From: Labia minor
Lineage: Eukaryota > Arthropoda > Insecta > Dermaptera > Spongiphoridae
DNA length: 64,000 nt
Direction of reading: 5' to 3'
Assembly (NCBI GenBank): GCA_963082975.1
Contig: OY720350.1
Location: 11,502,910 to 11,566,909, forward strand
Shown here: piece by piece, positions 30,262 through 40,053 of the stretch
Layout of the letters: each line of letters starts with the position of its first letter
How positions within the stretch are numbered: the first letter of the stretch is position 1
The notes under the pieces: model-generated
Database searches by the model: none
What the model saw: the letters and a program-made list of their open reading frames with translations, nothing else
Told to the model about the DNA's origin: nothing
Made by a program: the position numbers and the translations under genes

Positions 30262-31352
30262 AATTGAATCAATTATTTCGAAAAGGCAACATCTCCGAAT
30301 TTTTTCAAAATTGTGAAAAAAAATTCCATTTTGTAAAATAAGCGTAATAACACCTATTTAGAGTGGAAAGGAAATATCTCCGAAGTTTTATCATTAAGAA
30401 AAAAATTCTGATAACTTTATTTATTTCGAAAAGGTAACAACTCTAGCAGTTGTTTTCTTTTAGGTTCCTGAGAAGTAGATCGAATCATCATCAAATACCA
30501 ATAAATTTGATATCTACAACATTACAACTTCCGAAATTATAGATTTTAACAAATTTATAAAAAAACTGTACTATCCAAAAGAAGTTTTGGAAAGCAAATT
30601 CCAAGAGAGCAAAGGGTTTCGTTTGCTGTAAGCAGCTATAACGAGTTTATGTACAGTTCCGTCACCCCTGGAACTGTTAAGGTACGCCAATATATAGATA
30701 ATGATATGAACGAAAAGGAATTTCATTTACTAAAGCATTTAACAAATTTCCCTTCTTTACCAAATTAAATGGATTTTCCTGCCTATTCTTCAAAAGTACC
30801 AATTAATGCAAAAAAAATAGTCGACATCAAAAAGGTGATTTCAGTATATTCTAGTAGAATATACACAATTTTACGAAGATTTATTTTTGTGGCCCCTAAC
30901 TAATGAAAATACCGATCAAGATTTTTAAATTGTCTACAGAAATAAAAATAGTCGAAAATTTTATCAAAAATGACATTTATTGCATATTATACTTGTGTTT
31001 TCTAGTATATTATTATTTTTGTAAGGTTTTTTCATATTTATTTAAATTAAAAAAACCAGTCATAGTAACAAATTATTTAACTTATTTCAACCTAACAAAG
31101 GACGTTTATTTCGAAAAGGGAACATATCAAATTTTTTTTTTTAATTTACTATTTACTATATTTTATTTTTACAAAACTAATTTATTAAAATAATGATTAA
31201 CACAAATTAATATTACCTGAAGATAGCTAAAAAGAAACACGGAAGTACTAGTTCAATACAATTTTTAATTTTTTCCAAAATCAGTTTTTTTAGTCCCCTG
31301 AAGAATTACATTTTTTGGAGATAATACCTTTTCGAAATAATCGATTCAATTT
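30262..31352. mobile_element. 1.1-kb element with ~38-bp terminal inverted repeats
   Basis: The left end aattgaatcaattatttcga continues aaaggcaacatctccgaa. The right end, reverse complemented, reads aattgaatcgattatttcga then aaaggtattatctcc. The motif tttcgaaaagg recurs internally near 30430 and 31108. The interior has no intact ORF and I see no transposase motif. Superfamily not identified. Confidence 0.65.
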
Positions 31353-31561
31353 TATTTTCAAATATACTCTGTGATGTAGATGGCATGAAATAATAATCAC
31401 AATAAAAACAAATGAAATATCGATGACCACATGACATTATTTAATTCTGGATTTTTCATAAAATGTATTTCTTAGATTTTCATAATTATATGCAGAAATA
31501 AATTAATAAAATAAATAAGCGTAAATACGGTAAATTACGATACCTTCAGGCTGCCTAAAAG

Positions 31562-31598
31562 CAGTGGTTACCAACCTTTCTGTACCGGCGCCCCCCTT
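31562..31598. mobile_element. hAT-type MITE end, interrupted by a HINE-like end
   Basis: cagtggttaccaacctttct then gtaccggcgcccccc is a hAT-type terminus of the same family as 25027-25093. It stops where the HINE-like sequence tttttactatctcgccag begins. No matching opposite end was found. Confidence 0.65.
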
Positions 31599-31614
31599 TT
31601 TACTATCTCGCCAG
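31597..31614 (-). mobile_element. Isolated HINE-like terminus
   Basis: tttttactatctcgccag is exactly the right-end consensus in reverse orientation, but unrelated AT-rich DNA follows instead of the body. A near-complete copy in the same orientation starts 450 bp further on. Confidence 0.6.
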
Positions 31615-32064
31615 ATTGCGATTAATTTTATTCGTGGATTCAGTATACATTATATCTACAAGGGTTAAATTGAAAAAAAAAATATTGTTTGTATAGTAAT
31701 GTTTTGCAGTTGTTCAATAAATATGTTTGTTGTGTCAATTGTGCCAATTAGAGAGCATTTTAAATTTGTTCGTACCAGTGAATAAATAAATGGATTAAAA
31801 AAATGGTTTGTGACAAAAGAAGAAAATTTTTACTTGCATGTTTTCACTTTTTATCATTCTTTTGAAATGTTAAATGTTTTGTTTGTTTTTTACTTATTTA
31901 TTTATTGTTTTTTTTTTTTTTTTTGGTAAATTTGGAAAATAAAAATTGGAATTTTATATGTGTACACACATATTTGTAATATTCGAAAAGTCAAAAAAAA
32001 TGATCAAATAAAATTAATAATATATAAAAAAATCCAGATGAATAATTGAATAATTATTATCTTT
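31615..32064. other. AT-rich spacer
   Basis: No gene; T-runs (31908-31924) and nothing recognisable. Confidence 0.5.
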
Positions 32065-32887
32065 TTTACTATCTCGCTACGAAAATTTTCGATGTCGAGA
32101 TTTTGACGTTTTTATACGTTTTGAAGGTTCTTGAATCATTTTCACTAAGGTTGAGAAAAATGTCTGTGTGTGTATTGTATGTGAGTATGTATGTTTGTAG
32201 ATAAGATCACGCAAAAACGGTTTGAGATAGAATCATGAAATTTGGTATACGGGCATTATTCAAAATTCGTAGTTATCTATCAACTTTTGAGAAAAGAAAT
32301 TCAACCGGAAGAGGGTAATTACCTACCACGTTTTCATTTTTTTTTTTCATCTAAACTGACCGTAAAAATAAAGATATATTTTTGATAGTTTTTCATATGA
32401 TTAAAAATTGTATAAAACTGCTATATATAGAATTTCGACTTGAGTGAATCGCGGAAAGTACCGGAATTAATTTTTTAACACGACTGCAAATCACGCGCCA
32501 GCACGTGACTTGGAGCCATCACAAAGACCCAAAAACGCGCTGGTTTAATAAATATTAATTATTTATTTTAATTTATAATTTATAGTTAATTTAATTTAAT
32601 AAATTTTTAAATTTTTTTACACTTTGACTGTTAATCATGCCAATTATTTTTTTAAATTTTTAAATTTTGACTTAAAAATGAAGGTAATGGTTTTAAATTT
32701 AAACTTAATATATGTTAATTAATTAATTTAATTGAATAACAATACTATACTGCACATTTAAATTTTTAATTAATTAATCAATTTAATTATACTTATTTTA
32801 TTATTTATAATTAATTAAATTTAATTTAAATGTAATTTAATTAATCCAATTCCAATTTGCGAGATAGTCGAGTGGAGACACTCCAGC
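32065..32887 (-). mobile_element. HINE-like element, longest copy
   Basis: Starts tttttactatctcgctacga and ends gcgagatagtcgagtggaga then cactccagctta. 823 bp, with the extra AT-rich block also seen in the 12.0-kb copy. The microsatellite is short GTGT/GTAT (about 32163-32195). The last ~180 bp (from 32711) form the left end of the 1.95-kb tandem unit, so they are present three times in the window. Confidence 0.85.
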
Positions 32888-34661
32888 TTATTTTAAAAAA
32901 AATTCTTGTGACCCCCCCTTAATTTTTGTAATAATCTAATTTTCAATAGTCAGGCACACTAAATAATATAACAGGGGTGGGCAGAAAAAATTAGAATTGT
33001 GAAAATTGATAATACTCACACATAGGTTCAACCAGCGGTTTCCAATCTTTATGTTAATATGCTTCCTGAAAATTTCCATGCCACTTTATTTTTTTTAATA
33101 GATAAAATAATAAAAAAAAACATAAATAATAAAAACTTATTACATACTTTCCGCTAAGAATTGATCCAAAATTGAATTAAGGTTTAATTTTGAAACTTCT
33201 GTTTTAGTAAATTATCGCATGATAGTACTATTTTTTCAAATTTTTCCTTTTTAATGGTTGTCAGTTCAAATATGTCATCTTCATTTGTCAACAAATGGAT
33301 TCTGTACTCATAAATACTTCAGAGAAACCAACATCTTTGAAATAATTTTAAAAATGCAGTATTAAGATATAAAGTTTTATTTATTTGTACATAGAATGCA
33401 GAGAGCATCCATACCACTCATTAAAAATACGTTGGATTAATTATTCTTAGTTAATCAATGATTTATGGATTTCTTGTGATCTTTTTAAATAGTATCTTTT
33501 TGGAAATAGAAATGATAATTTATTTATAAATTTCCTTCTCACTAAGAACAATTCGTATGTGTTTCTCTCGTTTCAAATATTGGCATTGAAAATTTTTAAT
33601 CCATACATATAAAATATTAACAAGAACATTATTCGTTTATTTTATTTATGTAAATTACATAAAAGTAGGTGAAGTTTTCTGTTAATTTAAATTATTTATT
33701 TGGATATTTGAAAAAAGCATATTTGATTTCTGTAATGCTAATTTTATATCTCAATAAATAATTTTTAAATTCACAATATTCATACAAAAAAAATTTAAAA
33801 ATGCCCCTCTCTCCGGTCGGTAAAAACGCTCCCACATGTCCAACCTGTTTGCCATCCTTGCCATCACTTGCCATCACTAAGGGTGAGAAAAAAATAGCAT
33901 TGAGTGATCCACTCTGATACGGATGCTCTACCCAGGATCACCTCAATGGGACGGGTGTAACACTAACACCAGATGGCGTTACAGGAAAACGGTTGACTCT
34001 TCAAGGCGCCCAATAGATGGCACCGCCAAAAAAATGACCGAAGATCACCCCCTCCACCATTTTTGAAACTATCCCCGAAACTATCCGCCTCCCAAATATC
34101 CTGACACATGTTAGAAAATCTCTAAATGAACTCCCAATACCCCCCTTTTGCCCTGCCCATAGTGATGATTTCACTAAAAAAGCAATTACACTTTTGCATA
34201 AAGTTTTGTTGCACCATTTTGTAAAATTGTGTAACAAAACAATAAGCAGAAGAGACACGCTTACTAGTGAAATCATCACTCAATTTATAAGTAGTATCAA
34301 TTAAACTAAATAAACATTTTAAATAAACATTTTGTTTGTAATCCTTATGATTAAAATGTCACACGTAATTTTATATAGTTTATATAAGCAGATATTATAT
34401 TAAATTATTATATACCACCAGATTAATTAATAAATTCGTTCATTTTACATCATAAAAATATTAAAAAAATATATTATTCATATTTCTTACTAAAAATTAT
34501 TTTTTTATGCCGAAAACCTAAGGTCATCCTACGATGACCTTTCATAATTTTTTCGGTAAAATTAAAAAATGAAATTTTTAAAAATAAATAATAAATTCGT
34601 TCATTTTACATCATAAAAATATTAAAAAAATATATTATTGATATTTCTGATTTAATATATG
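32711..34661. repeat. Tandem unit 1 (1.95 kb)
   Basis: First of three nearly identical units (others at 38107 and 40054). Each holds the HINE-like terminus, about 1.5 kb of spacer and about one and a half satellite monomers. The spacer includes a GC-richer block (33800-34100) and a hairpin at 34161-34280. Two short minus-strand open frames (33692-33877 and 34001-34279) recur in all copies only because the units are copies; they show no domain. The right boundary is the gypsy insertion. Confidence 0.9.
34161..34280. repeat. 120-bp imperfect palindrome in the tandem unit
   Basis: The arms AGTGATGATTTCACTA (34161-34176) and TAGTGAAATCATCACT (34265-34280) are perfect reverse complements. A second nested inverted repeat lies inside (gttttgttgcac / gtgtaacaaaac, one mismatch). 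It is repeated in units 2 and 3. It could be a tiny foldback MITE. Confidence 0.8.
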
Positions 34662-34834
34662 TGTAACACCACTATCTATCGCAAACTATCAAAGTGTCGC
34701 CTCTATTATTCGGCCTCTCTGATGACCGCTTGACGACGTGTTGTATTGTATTGAATTAAATTGTAAATAAATTGTTAAATAAAAAATCATCAAAATTTCT
34801 TTTATTTTCCAAGAAAGAACGAACCCCCGTCACA
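34662..34834 (+). repeat. 5' LTR
   Basis: Begins TGTAACACCACTATCTATCG and ends CCCCCGTCACA (TG...CA). 173 bp, identical to the 3' copy as far as I can read. Confidence 0.95.
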
Positions 34835-34836
34835 AT

Positions 34837-34855
34837 TGGCACCCAACGTTTGGGG
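34837..34855 (+). promoter_or_regulatory. Putative primer-binding site
   Basis: TGGCACCCAACGTTTGGGG starts two bases after the 5' LTR with the TGG expected opposite a tRNA CCA end. I cannot assign the tRNA. Confidence 0.75.
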
Positions 34856-35057
34856 CCTCTTTCCAGGAAGATTGAAACTTTTGAAGATTATAAAATTTAT
34901 TTTCAAGTGTTATCGAATTAATCTAAGTGTGAAAGCGCTTAATAGTGGTTAGATAACTGAATATCTGTGTTGTTCGTCTAACCCACCTTTCACCTTATAT
35001 ATTGAACACAAGTGATACAAAATTTGATTTTCATTGTTCTTTAAATAATATACAACA

Positions 35058-37898
35058 ATGCCACAAAAGCCAAAGGTGCAAAAAAGCGAAGAGGAATCAG
35101 ACAGTGAACATCAACCGGAAGTAATTAAACATAAGCTTGGAACATTTAATCAAGAGCTAATTGATGAAATCCGCGCACTTCGAATATCTCCATCAGTTCC
35201 AGTTACTCGTTCTGGTAATTTTTCTAAATGCACTAGTCGTTTTGATGGAAGTGAAAAATCCGATGTCGATGCCTTTATGGACTCAATTACAACATTTAAG
35301 GATTGTGCAAACGTTTCGGACGACAACGCTCTTCGTGGGATCTCCATGCTATTAGAAGGAACAGCAGCTACGTGGTGGAAAGGTATTAAAGACTCTGTGG
35401 AAACTTGGAATGATGCTGTTACATCATTAACCAATGCCTTTTCACGAAGATTGCCTCCTCACTTAATTTTTAGACAGATATTTTCAAGAGAGCAAAATGA
35501 TAATGAATCCACCGAGCTTTTCATTTGCTACATTCGATCGCTGTTGGCTCAGTTGCCATATAAATTACCTGAGCAAGCACAGGTGGACATCGCGTTTGGC
35601 TTGATGCATATAACTATTCGTAAAAAGCTCAAAATTAAATTCGAGTCATTCCAAGATCTACTGGACTCGGCTAGAGCCGTTGAATACGCTAGACTCGACG
35701 TTAACCAACTTACCTTAAAACAACCTGCAGCCAAAGCTCCTGAAAATCGGAAGTCAGAACAAGTAAAAAAATTCCGTCTCCGGTGCGATTTTTGTAAAAA
35801 TTTTGGTCATCTCGAGGATATCTGCCGCAAGAAGAAAGCCAGACAAGAAAAATCAGCGAATCAGCAGTCATTTTCCGTTCCAAGAAATCAAGTCTCAAGT
35901 CCAACTATTAGTTGTTTCGGATGTGGAACAATCGGGTACGTAAAGAGCAACTGTCCAAACTGTTCTAAACCCACCACATCTGTAAATTCTCCCTTTGTAT
36001 TTTCCTCAGTCCTCTCCCCAGATGAAAACTCCGTCTGTAGACCGATGATACCTGTAAAGATTTTAGGGTTAAATGGTACAGCCTGTTTAGACACTGGGTC
36101 TAAGAGAAGTATTGCAGGGTCACAACTCTACGAGATACTGCTGAGGGAAGGAATTTCCTTCAAGGAAGAAGAAATGTACATCAAACTTGCCGATGGTAAG
36201 GAACAAAAAGTTCTTACTAGAATCTTCCCCATAGATATAATTATTAGTAATCGAGCAACAAAAATTGATTTAGTAGCGATACCCCAATTCTCAGAGTGTA
36301 ACACCCTTCTAGGAATCGATTTCATGGGAAAAAGCAAAATCATTATCGATGTTGCCAACCAGGAATGGTTTTTCAGCGACTCCCCAGAGAATAGATGTAG
36401 ATTCCTACCCGAATTACTAAACACATCAACACAACTTCCAGTAGCCGTCGTCGCGTCAACCGAGCCTGAAGAATCCGGCTTGATGAAATTACTGGAAGAA
36501 TACAAAGATGTGTTCTCGGCGATCAAGGAGCCGACTACTCTTGCAGAGCATGTTATTAAATTAAATGATGATACTCCAGTCGCCATGCCACCATATAGGC
36601 TATCTCCCATAAAAAGAGTAATTTTGGAACAGGAAATAGAGAAAATGTTGGCTGACGACATCATAGAAGAATGTGAGTCTCCATATGCTTCTCCCGTCGT
36701 TCTAGTTCCAAAAAAAGATGGAACCGTTCGCGTATGTGTTGATTACAGACGCCTTAACAATATTACCGTTCCTGATCGCTATCCACTTCCGCGATTGGAA
36801 GAATTATTGCATTCCGCTGGTAAATCTAGATTCATGACGACATTAGACTTGAAGTCCGGTTATTGGCAGGTACCTGTAAGAAAAGAAGATAGAGATAAAA
36901 CCGCCTTTACTACACCAATTGGGAATTTCAGATGGAAAAGAATGCCTTTTGGTCTCCGCAATGCCCCCGCAACATTTCAACGACTAATTGACCGTTTCAA
37001 ATCTGGACTTCGAGACATATGCATCTTCGCCTATTTAGACGATATTATTATAATTTCTCCCACTCTCGAAGAACATCTTGAAGATCTTCGTCGTGTATTT
37101 ACACGACTCAGAGAGTTTAAATTACGTGTTAATCGTGAAAAATGTCAATTTATGACTCCTGAAGTCAAGTTCTTGGGACATGTAATAACACAAAACGGGA
37201 TTAAACCCAATCCTGAAAAAATTTCAGCCCTTGTCGACATGCCAAGGCCTCACAATGTAAAAGAACTACTTACCTTCCTACAAACTGGTTCATGGTTTCG
37301 AAAATTCATTCCCAATTACGCCGAAATTGCACGCCCTCTCAGTAATTTGACTAAGAAAAATGCCAAGTGGTCATGGGGACCCGAACAGGATGTCGCTTTC
37401 AAAACCTTAAGGTCACTATTAACCTCAACCCCTATATTGAAACCAGCAGATCCGACGCTTCCTTTCTGTCTTCGAACGGATGCCAGCTCCTATGCTCTAG
37501 GGGCAGTTTTAATGCAGGGGGAGTCTGATGATCAACGCCCTGTCGAATATGCTAGTCGATTACTGACTCAAGCTGAAAGAAATTACAGCACTACGGAAAG
37601 AGAAGCGTTAGCAGTGCTTTGGGCAATGGAAAAGTTTAGAGGCTATGTTGAAGGAACCAGTGTACATATAACTTCAGATCATCAACCCCTCCGATGGTTA
37701 ATGACTCTCAAGTCGCCCAGTGGAAGACTCGCTAGATGGGCTCTAGCATTACAATCATACGATCTAAAAATCGATTACTTATCTGGACGTTGCAATGTGA
37801 TAGCTGACACCTTATCACGACCACTCCGGAAAAGAGGACGCCCGAAGAAGAAATCGGTGCCTCCTTTTACAGCGAGGGGAACAACAACTCCAGGATAG
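35058..37898 (+). CDS. Gag-Pol polyprotein of a gypsy-type retrotransposon, no integrase
   Basis: 946 aa in one intact frame. A Gag-like capsid region comes first (residues 40-210). Two zinc knuckles follow: CDFCKNFGHLEDIC at 243 is canonical CX2CX4HX4C, and CFGCGTIGYVKSNC at 286 has Tyr in place of His. An aspartic protease DTG lies at 345-347. The reverse transcriptase follows (LVPKKDGTVRVCVDYRRLNN, then YLDD at 659), and then RNase H (RTDASSYALGAVL with Asp 808, later TSDHQPLRWL). The protein then ends within about 40 residues in a basic tail RKRGRPKKKS that resembles an AT-hook (GRP core, residues 927-929). The HHCC and DDE integrase domains that normally follow are absent. Protease, RT and RNase H catalytic motifs are intact, so it could be active if integrase were supplied in trans. 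Confidence 0.95.
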   Translation: MPQKPKVQKSEEESDSEHQPEVIKHKLGTFNQELIDEIRALRISPSVPVTRSGNFSKCTSRFDGSEKSDVDAFMDSITTFKDCANVSDDNALRGISMLLEGTAATWWKGIKDSVETWNDAVTSLTNAFSRRLPPHLIFRQIFSREQNDNESTELFICYIRSLLAQLPYKLPEQAQVDIAFGLMHITIRKKLKIKFESFQDLLDSARAVEYARLDVNQLTLKQPAAKAPENRKSEQVKKFRLRCDFCKNFGHLEDICRKKKARQEKSANQQSFSVPRNQVSSPTISCFGCGTIGYVKSNCPNCSKPTTSVNSPFVFSSVLSPDENSVCRPMIPVKILGLNGTACLDTGSKRSIAGSQLYEILLREGISFKEEEMYIKLADGKEQKVLTRIFPIDIIISNRATKIDLVAIPQFSECNTLLGIDFMGKSKIIIDVANQEWFFSDSPENRCRFLPELLNTSTQLPVAVVASTEPEESGLMKLLEEYKDVFSAIKEPTTLAEHVIKLNDDTPVAMPPYRLSPIKRVILEQEIEKMLADDIIEECESPYASPVVLVPKKDGTVRVCVDYRRLNNITVPDRYPLPRLEELLHSAGKSRFMTTLDLKSGYWQVPVRKEDRDKTAFTTPIGNFRWKRMPFGLRNAPATFQRLIDRFKSGLRDICIFAYLDDIIIISPTLEEHLEDLRRVFTRLREFKLRVNREKCQFMTPEVKFLGHVITQNGIKPNPEKISALVDMPRPHNVKELLTFLQTGSWFRKFIPNYAEIARPLSNLTKKNAKWSWGPEQDVAFKTLRSLLTSTPILKPADPTLPFCLRTDASSYALGAVLMQGESDDQRPVEYASRLLTQAERNYSTTEREALAVLWAMEKFRGYVEGTSVHITSDHQPLRWLMTLKSPSGRLARWALALQSYDLKIDYLSGRCNVIADTLSRPLRKRGRPKKKSVPPFTARGTTTPG

Positions 37899-37922
37899 CA
37901 TACGAGACGTACATGCTATCCT

Positions 37923-37933
37923 GAGGGGGAGAC
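37923..37933 (+). promoter_or_regulatory. Polypurine tract
   Basis: GAGGGGGAGAC lies immediately before the 3' LTR, where the plus-strand primer is expected. Confidence 0.8.
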
Positions 37934-38106
37934 TGTAACACCACTATCTATCGCAAACTATCAAAGTGTCGCCTCTATTATTCGGCCTCTCTGATGACCG
38001 CTTGACGACGTGTTGTATTGTATTGAATTAAATTGTAAATAAATTGTTAAATAAAAAATCATCAAAATTTCTTTTATTTTCCAAGAAAGAACGAACCCCC
38101 GTCACA
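37934..38106 (+). repeat. 3' LTR
   Basis: 173 bp, TGTAACACC...CCCGTCACA. It starts only 35 bp after the gag-pol stop codon, leaving no room for integrase. Confidence 0.95.
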
Positions 38107-40053
38107 TATGTTAATTAATTAATTTAATTGAATAACAATACTATACTGCACATTTAAATTTTTAATTAATTAATCAATTTAATTATACTTATTTTATTAT
38201 TTATAATTAATTAAATTTAATTTAAATGTAATTTAATTAATCCAATTCCAATTTGCGAGATAGTCGAGTGGAGACACTCCAGCTTATTTTAAAAAAAATT
38301 CTTGTGACCCCCCCTTAATTTTTGTAATAATCTAATTTTCAATAGTCAGGCACACTAAATAATATAACAGGGGTGGGCAGAAAAAATTAGAATTGTGAAA
38401 ATTGATAATACTCACACATAGGTTCAACCAGCGGTTTCCAATCTTTATGTTAATATGCTTCCTGAAAATTTCCATGCCACTTTATTTTTTTTAATAGATA
38501 AAATAATAAAAAAAAACATAAATAATAAAAACTTATTACATACTTTCCGCTAAGAATTGATCCAAAATTGAATTAAGGTTTAATTTTGAAACTTCTGTTT
38601 TAGTAAATTATCGCATGATAGTACTATTTTTTCAAATTTTTCCTTTTTAATGGTTGTCAGTTCAAATATGTCATCTTCATTTGTCAACAAATGGATTCTG
38701 TACTCATAAATACTTCAGAGAAACCAACATCTTTGAAATAATTTTAAAAATGCAGTATTAAGATATAAAGTTTTATTTATTTGTACATAGAATGCAGAGA
38801 GCATCCATACCACTCATTAAAAATACGTTGGATTAATTATTCTTAGTTAATCAATGATTTATGGATTTCTTGTGATCTTTTTAAATAGTATCTTTTTGGA
38901 AATAGAAATGATAATTTATTTATAAATTTCCTTCTCACTAAGAACAATTCGTATGTGTTTCTCTCGTTTCAAATATTGGCATTGAAAATTTTTAATCCAT
39001 ACATATAAAATATTAACAAGAACATTATTCGTTTATTTTATTTATGTAAATTACATAAAAGTAGGTGAAGTTTTCTGTTAATTTAAATTATTTATTTGGA
39101 TATTTGAAAAAAGCATATTTGATTTCTGTAATGCTAATTTTATATCTCAATAAATAATTTTTAAATTCACAATATTCATACAAAAAAAATTTAAAAATGC
39201 CCCTCTCTCCGGTCGGTAAAAACGCTCCCACATGTCCAACCTGTTTGCCATCCTTGCCATCACTTGCCATCACTAAGGGTGAGAAAAAAATAGCATTGAG
39301 TGATCCACTCTGATACGGATGCTCTACCCAGGATCACCTCAATGGGACGGGTGTAACACTAACACCAGATGGCGTTACAGGAAAACGGTTGACTCTTCAA
39401 GGCGCCCAATAGATGGCACCGCCAAAAAAATGACCGAAGATCACCCCCTCCACCATTTTTGAAACTATCCCCGAAACTATCCGCCTCCCAAATATCCTGA
39501 CACATGTTAGAAAATCTCTAAATGAACTCCCAATACCCCCCTTTTGCCCTGCCCATAGTGATGATTTCACTAAAAAAGCAATTACACTTTTGCATAAAGT
39601 TTTGTTGCACCATTTTGTAAAATTGTGTAACAAAACAATAAGCAGAAGAGACACGCTTACTAGTGAAATCATCACTCAATTTATAAGTAGTATCAATTAA
39701 ACTAAATAAACATTTTAAATAAACATTTTGTTTGTAATCCTTATGATTAAAATGTCACACGTAATTTTATATAGTTTATATAAGCAGATATTATATTAAA
39801 TTATTATATACCACCAGATTAATTAATAAATTCGTTCATTTTACATCATAAAAATATTAAAAAAATATATTATTCATATTTCTTACTAAAAATTATTTTT
39901 TTATGCCGAAAACCTAAGGTCATCCTACGATGACCTTTCATAATTTTTTCGGTAAAATTAAAAAATGAAATTTTTAAAAATAAATAATAAATTCGTTCAT
40001 TTTACATCATAAAAATATTAAAAAAATATATTATTGATATTTCTGATTTAATA
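38107..40053. repeat. Tandem unit 2 (1947 bp)
   Basis: Matches unit 1 at an offset of 5396 (3449 bp of gypsy plus duplication, and 1947 bp of unit). HINE-like terminus 38107-38283, spacer, hairpin at 39557-39676, satellite part from about 39820. The join to unit 3 (ttctgatttaatatatgtta) shows ttaatatatg microhomology with the left flank of unit 1. Confidence 0.95.

Larger units (their letters stand above)
34658..38110 (+). mobile_element. Ty3/gypsy-type LTR retrotransposon lacking integrase
   Basis: Flanked by TATG target duplications (34658-34661 and 38107-38110). The element proper is 34662-38106 (3445 bp): 173-bp LTR, primer-binding site two bases later, one 946-codon gag-pol frame, purine tract and a second 173-bp LTR. 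The LTRs look identical base for base, so the insertion is young. There is no integrase region between RNase H and the 3' LTR and no envelope gene. It sits exactly at the junction between tandem units 1 and 2; the uninterrupted site is visible between units 2 and 3 (ttaatatatgttaattaatt). Confidence 0.95.

Noticed and set aside
31562-33050. A complete hAT MITE split by the long HINE-like copy
   Set aside because: Only the left terminus (31562) is clear. The candidate on the far side (cagcggtttccaatctttat near 33027) is in the same, not inverted, orientation.
33890-33970. tRNA-like stretch (gggtagagcatccg on the minus strand)
   Set aside because: No B box or cloverleaf could be drawn; probably part of an old repeat.
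33692-34279. Two minus-strand open frames repeated in all three tandem units
   Set aside because: They recur only because the units are near-identical copies. No domain or signal peptide pattern convinces, and one runs into AT-rich spacer.
35150-36664. Minus-strand frames opposite the retrotransposon gag-pol
   Set aside because: Shadow frames of the intact plus-strand polyprotein.
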